Source: Bromus sterilis (Eukaryota > Streptophyta > Magnoliopsida > Poales > Poaceae). Taken from it: DNA of 64,000 nt. Made by a program: the position numbers and the translations under genes. Below, one piece after another: positions 61,976 to 64,000 of this stretch. The notes under the pieces were generated by a model. The model was not told the DNA's origin. It worked only from the letters and a program-made list of their open reading frames with translations, and made no database searches. Numbering within the stretch: the first letter of the stretch is position 1; each line of letters starts with the position of its first letter. The DNA is taken from NCBI GenBank assembly GCA_950022295.1, contig OX465596.1, positions 372,001 through 436,000 on the forward strand, read 5' to 3'.

Positions 61976-62815
61976 GTCATCAACACTCGCGGTTTTGGCC
62001 GTTTCTGGCCTGTTTCATGGGCTATTAATCAAAGTTACATGGGCTATTAATCACCGTTTTGAGTCCCCGGAGTAATTTCCACCATTGACGAATCCTAGGG
62101 TGCATTTACGTGCCGGTCATCAACACTCGCAGTTTTGGCCGTTTCTGGCCTGTTTCATGAGCTATTAATCACAGTAAGATGGGCTATTAATCACCGTTTT
62201 GAGTCCCCGGAGTGATTTCCACCATTGTCGAACCCCAGGTTGCGTTTACGTGCCGGTCATCAACACTCGCAGTTGTGGCCGATTCTGGCCTGTTTCATGG
62301 GCTATTAATCACAGTTACATGGGCTATTAATCACCGTTTTGGGTCCCCGTAGTGATTTCCTCCATTGACGAACCCTAGGGTGCATTTACGTGCCGATCAT
62401 CAACACTCGCAGTTTTGGCCGATTCTGGCCTGTTTCAAGGGCTATTAATCACTGTTAAATGGGCTATTAATCACCGTTTTGGGTCCCCGTAGTGATTTCC
62501 ACCATTGACGAACCCTAGGGTGCATTTATGTGCCGGTCATCAACACTCGCAGTTTTGGCCGATTCTGGCCTGTTTCATGGGCTATTAATCACTGTTACAT
62601 GGGCTATTAATCACCGTTTTGAGTCCCCGGAGTGATTTCCACCATTGTCGAACCCCAGGTTGCGTTTACGTGCCGGTCATCAACACTCGCAGTTTTGGCC
62701 GATTCTGGCCTGTTTCATGGGCTATTAATCACTGTTACATGGGCTATTAATCTCCGTTTTGAGTCCCCGGAGTGATTTCCACCATTGACGAACCCCAGGT
62801 TGTATTTACGTGTCG

Positions 62816-63891
62816 GTCATCAACACTCGCGGTTTTGGCCGTTTCTGGCCGTATTCATGAGCTATTAATCACCGTTTTGAGTCCCCGGAGTGATTTCCAC
62901 CATTGACGAACCCCAGGTTGTATTTACGTGTCGGTCATCAACACTCGCAGTTTTGGCCGATTCTGGCCTGTTTCAAGGGCTATTAATCACAGTTACATGG
63001 GCTATTAATCACCGTTTTGGGTCCCCGTAGTGATTTCCTCCATTGACGAACCCTAGGGTGCATTTACGTGCCGGTCATCAACACTCGCAGTTTTGGCCGT
63101 TTCTGGCTTGTTTCATGGGCTATTAATCACAGTTACATGGGCTATTAATCACCGTTTTGAGTCCCCGGAGTGATTTCCACCATTGACGAACCCCAGGTTG
63201 TATTTACGTGTCGGTCATCAACACTCGCAGTTTTGGCCGTTTCTGGCCTGTTTCATGGGCTATTAATCAAAGTTACATGGGCTATTAATCACCGTTTTGA
63301 GTCCCCGGAGTGATTTCCACCATTGTCGAACCCCAGGTTGCGTTTACGTGCCGGTCATCAACACTCGCAGTTTTGGCCGATTCTGGCCTGTTTCATGGGC
63401 TATTAATCACTGTTACATGGGCTATTAATCTCCATTTTGAGTCCCCGGAGTGATTTCCACCATTGACGAACCCCAGGTTGTATTTACGTGTCGGTCATCA
63501 ACACTCGCGGTTTTGGCCGTTTCTGGCCGTATTCATGAGCTATTAATCACCGTTTTGAGTCCCCGGAGTGATTTCCACCATTGACGAACCCCAGGTTGTA
63601 TTTACGTGTCGGTCATCAACACTCGCAGTTTTGGCCGATTCTGGCCTGTTTCAAGGGCTATTAATCACAGTTACATGGGCTATTAATCACCGTTTTGGGT
63701 CCCCGTAGTGATTTCCTCCATTGACGAACCCTAGGGTGCATTTACGTGCCGGTCATCAACACTCGCAGTTTTGGCCGTTTCTGGCTTGTTTCATGGGCTA
63801 TTAATCACAGTTACATGGGCTATTAATCACCGTTTTGAGTCCCCGGAGTGATTTCCACCATTGACGAACCCCAGGTTGTATTTACGTGTCG
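62816..63891 (+). repeat. 678 bp five-monomer repeat, about 1.6 units (set B)
   Basis: The GGCCGTATTCATGAGC 118 bp monomer starts at 62816 and again at 63494, 678 bp apart, with the same following order of monomers for about 400 bp (beta, alpha with TTTCAAGGGC, then GGCTTGTTTC with AATCACAG). After 63892 the second copy switches to an alpha monomer, while the first had the CAAAGTTAC gamma monomer. It is a relative of the 677 bp unit without its single-base deletion. Confidence 0.77.
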
Positions 63892-64000
63892 GTCATCAAC
63901 ACTCGCAGTTTTGGCCGATTCTGGCCTGTTTCAAGGGCTATTAATCACTGTTACATGGGCTATTAATCACCGTTTTGGGTCCCCGTAGTGATTTCCACCA

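Larger units (their letters stand above)
1..64000 (+). repeat. Satellite DNA array, ~140 bp monomer, whole window
   Basis: Every stretch of the window is a copy of one unit that begins GTCATCAACACTCGC and ends TTTACGTG(C/T)CG. Successive starts lie 140 bp apart in most cases (for example 140, 280, then 398 after a 118 bp copy), with minority spacings of 117, 118, 139 and 162 bp. All copies read in the same direction. The array begins on a monomer start at base 1 and is cut off mid-monomer at base 64000, so it extends beyond the window on the right and probably on the left. No unique sequence interrupts it. Coding potential is absent: 140 is not a multiple of 3, so the fixed stops in each copy (TAA in ATTAAT, TGA in GTGATT and ATTGAC, and others on the minus strand) rotate through all frames within three copies. 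Homogeneous arrays of nucleosome-sized units are typical of centromeric or heterochromatic satellites; that location is inferred, not seen. The family and species are not recognised. Confidence 0.98.
32622..64000 (+). repeat. Set B satellite domain, right part (~31.4 kb)
   Basis: From the 118 bp monomer starting at 32622 the array carries B variants: GCAGTTGTGG, TTTATGTGCC, CGAATCCTAG, CCCCATAG, TTGCCGAACC, GTGCCGATCAT and GTGTCGTTCATC. Set A's GTCAGCAAC, ATTAGTCAC and GTTTTGTCC are missing. The transition is in register and lies in monomers common to both sets (about 32.4-32.66 kb), so it looks like a homologous switch. Higher-order units of 1634, 2711, 3595, 1238, 1658 and 677/678 bp follow one another. 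The last base falls inside an alpha monomer, so the domain continues beyond the window. Confidence 0.85.
59065..64000 (+). repeat. Set B duplication, offset 4088 bp
   Basis: About 59065-59912 matches about 63153-64000. The rare ATCTCCATTTTGAG lies at 59341 and 63429, and order and variants of the surrounding six monomers agree. The second copy is cut by the window end, so the full length of the duplication is unknown. Confidence 0.75.

Noticed and set aside
1..64000. CRISPR array, because of the regular repetition
   Set aside because: There are no unique spacers: the whole 140 bp period is conserved, and copies differ only by point changes and 22 bp steps.
1..64000. Repetitive protein gene (long tandem-repeat ORF)
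   Set aside because: The unit length is not a multiple of 3 and every copy has stops such as TAA in ATTAAT and TGA in GTGATT. On the minus strand GATTAATAG and GTAAA give stops too. No frame can stay open for more than about three monomers.
1..64000. Ribosomal, 5S or histone tandem gene array
   Set aside because: The unit is too short, has stops in all frames, and shows no 5S or tRNA-like internal control regions.

Overview
The whole 64 kb window is one uninterrupted satellite DNA array. A unit of about 140 bp, easily recognised by its start GTCATCAACACTCGC, is repeated head to tail in one orientation from the first base to the last. At roughly 138 bp per copy this is on the order of 460 copies. 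I see no protein-coding gene, RNA gene, transposon, inversion or unique spacer. Such an array points to a eukaryotic chromosome in a gapless long-read assembly, in a centromeric, pericentromeric or other heterochromatic block. I do not recognise the satellite family and cannot name the species. Base composition is balanced (68 of 140 bases are G or C in a typical copy), with seven CpG sites per copy.

Monomer structure. Positions 41-84 of the 140 bp unit are an internal tandem duplication of a 22 bp subunit with core CATGGGCTATTAATCAC. Losing or gaining one subunit gives the other two size classes, 118 bp (common) and 162 bp (four copies). The 3' half comes in three linked haplotypes, called here alpha (GGGTCCCCGTAG with CCCTAGGGTGCATTT), beta (GAGTCCCCGGAG with GACGAACCCCAGGTTGTATT) and gamma (GAGTCCCCGGAG with GTCGAACCCCAGGTTGCGTT).

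Layout. Bases 1-2732 belong to monomer set 'B'. A 47 bp truncated monomer (2733-2779) holds a junction at 2760/2761, after which a different set, 'A', runs to about 32.6 kb. A is marked by TTGTCTTTAC, GTTTTGTCCG, GGCTTTTAAT, ATTAGTCAC and a distinctive 117 bp monomer with GTCAGCAAC. From about 32.62 kb to the end set B resumes, marked by GCAGTTGTGG, TTTATGTGCC, CGAATCCTAG, CCCCATAG and TTGCCGAACC. The right-hand switch is in register and seamless; the left-hand one is a scar.

Higher order. Both sets are built of nested multi-monomer repeats. In A: a 3080 bp-offset copy, a 5230 bp-offset copy, a 560 bp 4-mer, a 1613 bp 12-mer in tandem, a 3993 bp near-tandem duplication and a 10,372 bp-offset copy. 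In B: a 1634 bp 12-mer, a 2711 bp 20-mer, a 3595 bp 26-mer, a 1238 bp 9-mer repeated several times, a 1658 bp 12-mer and 677/678 bp 5-mers. The picture is an actively reshuffling array in which recent segmental duplications overwrite older ones. Offsets were read by aligning marker variants by eye; exact offsets between markers are reliable, but copy boundaries are good only to about 20-100 bp.
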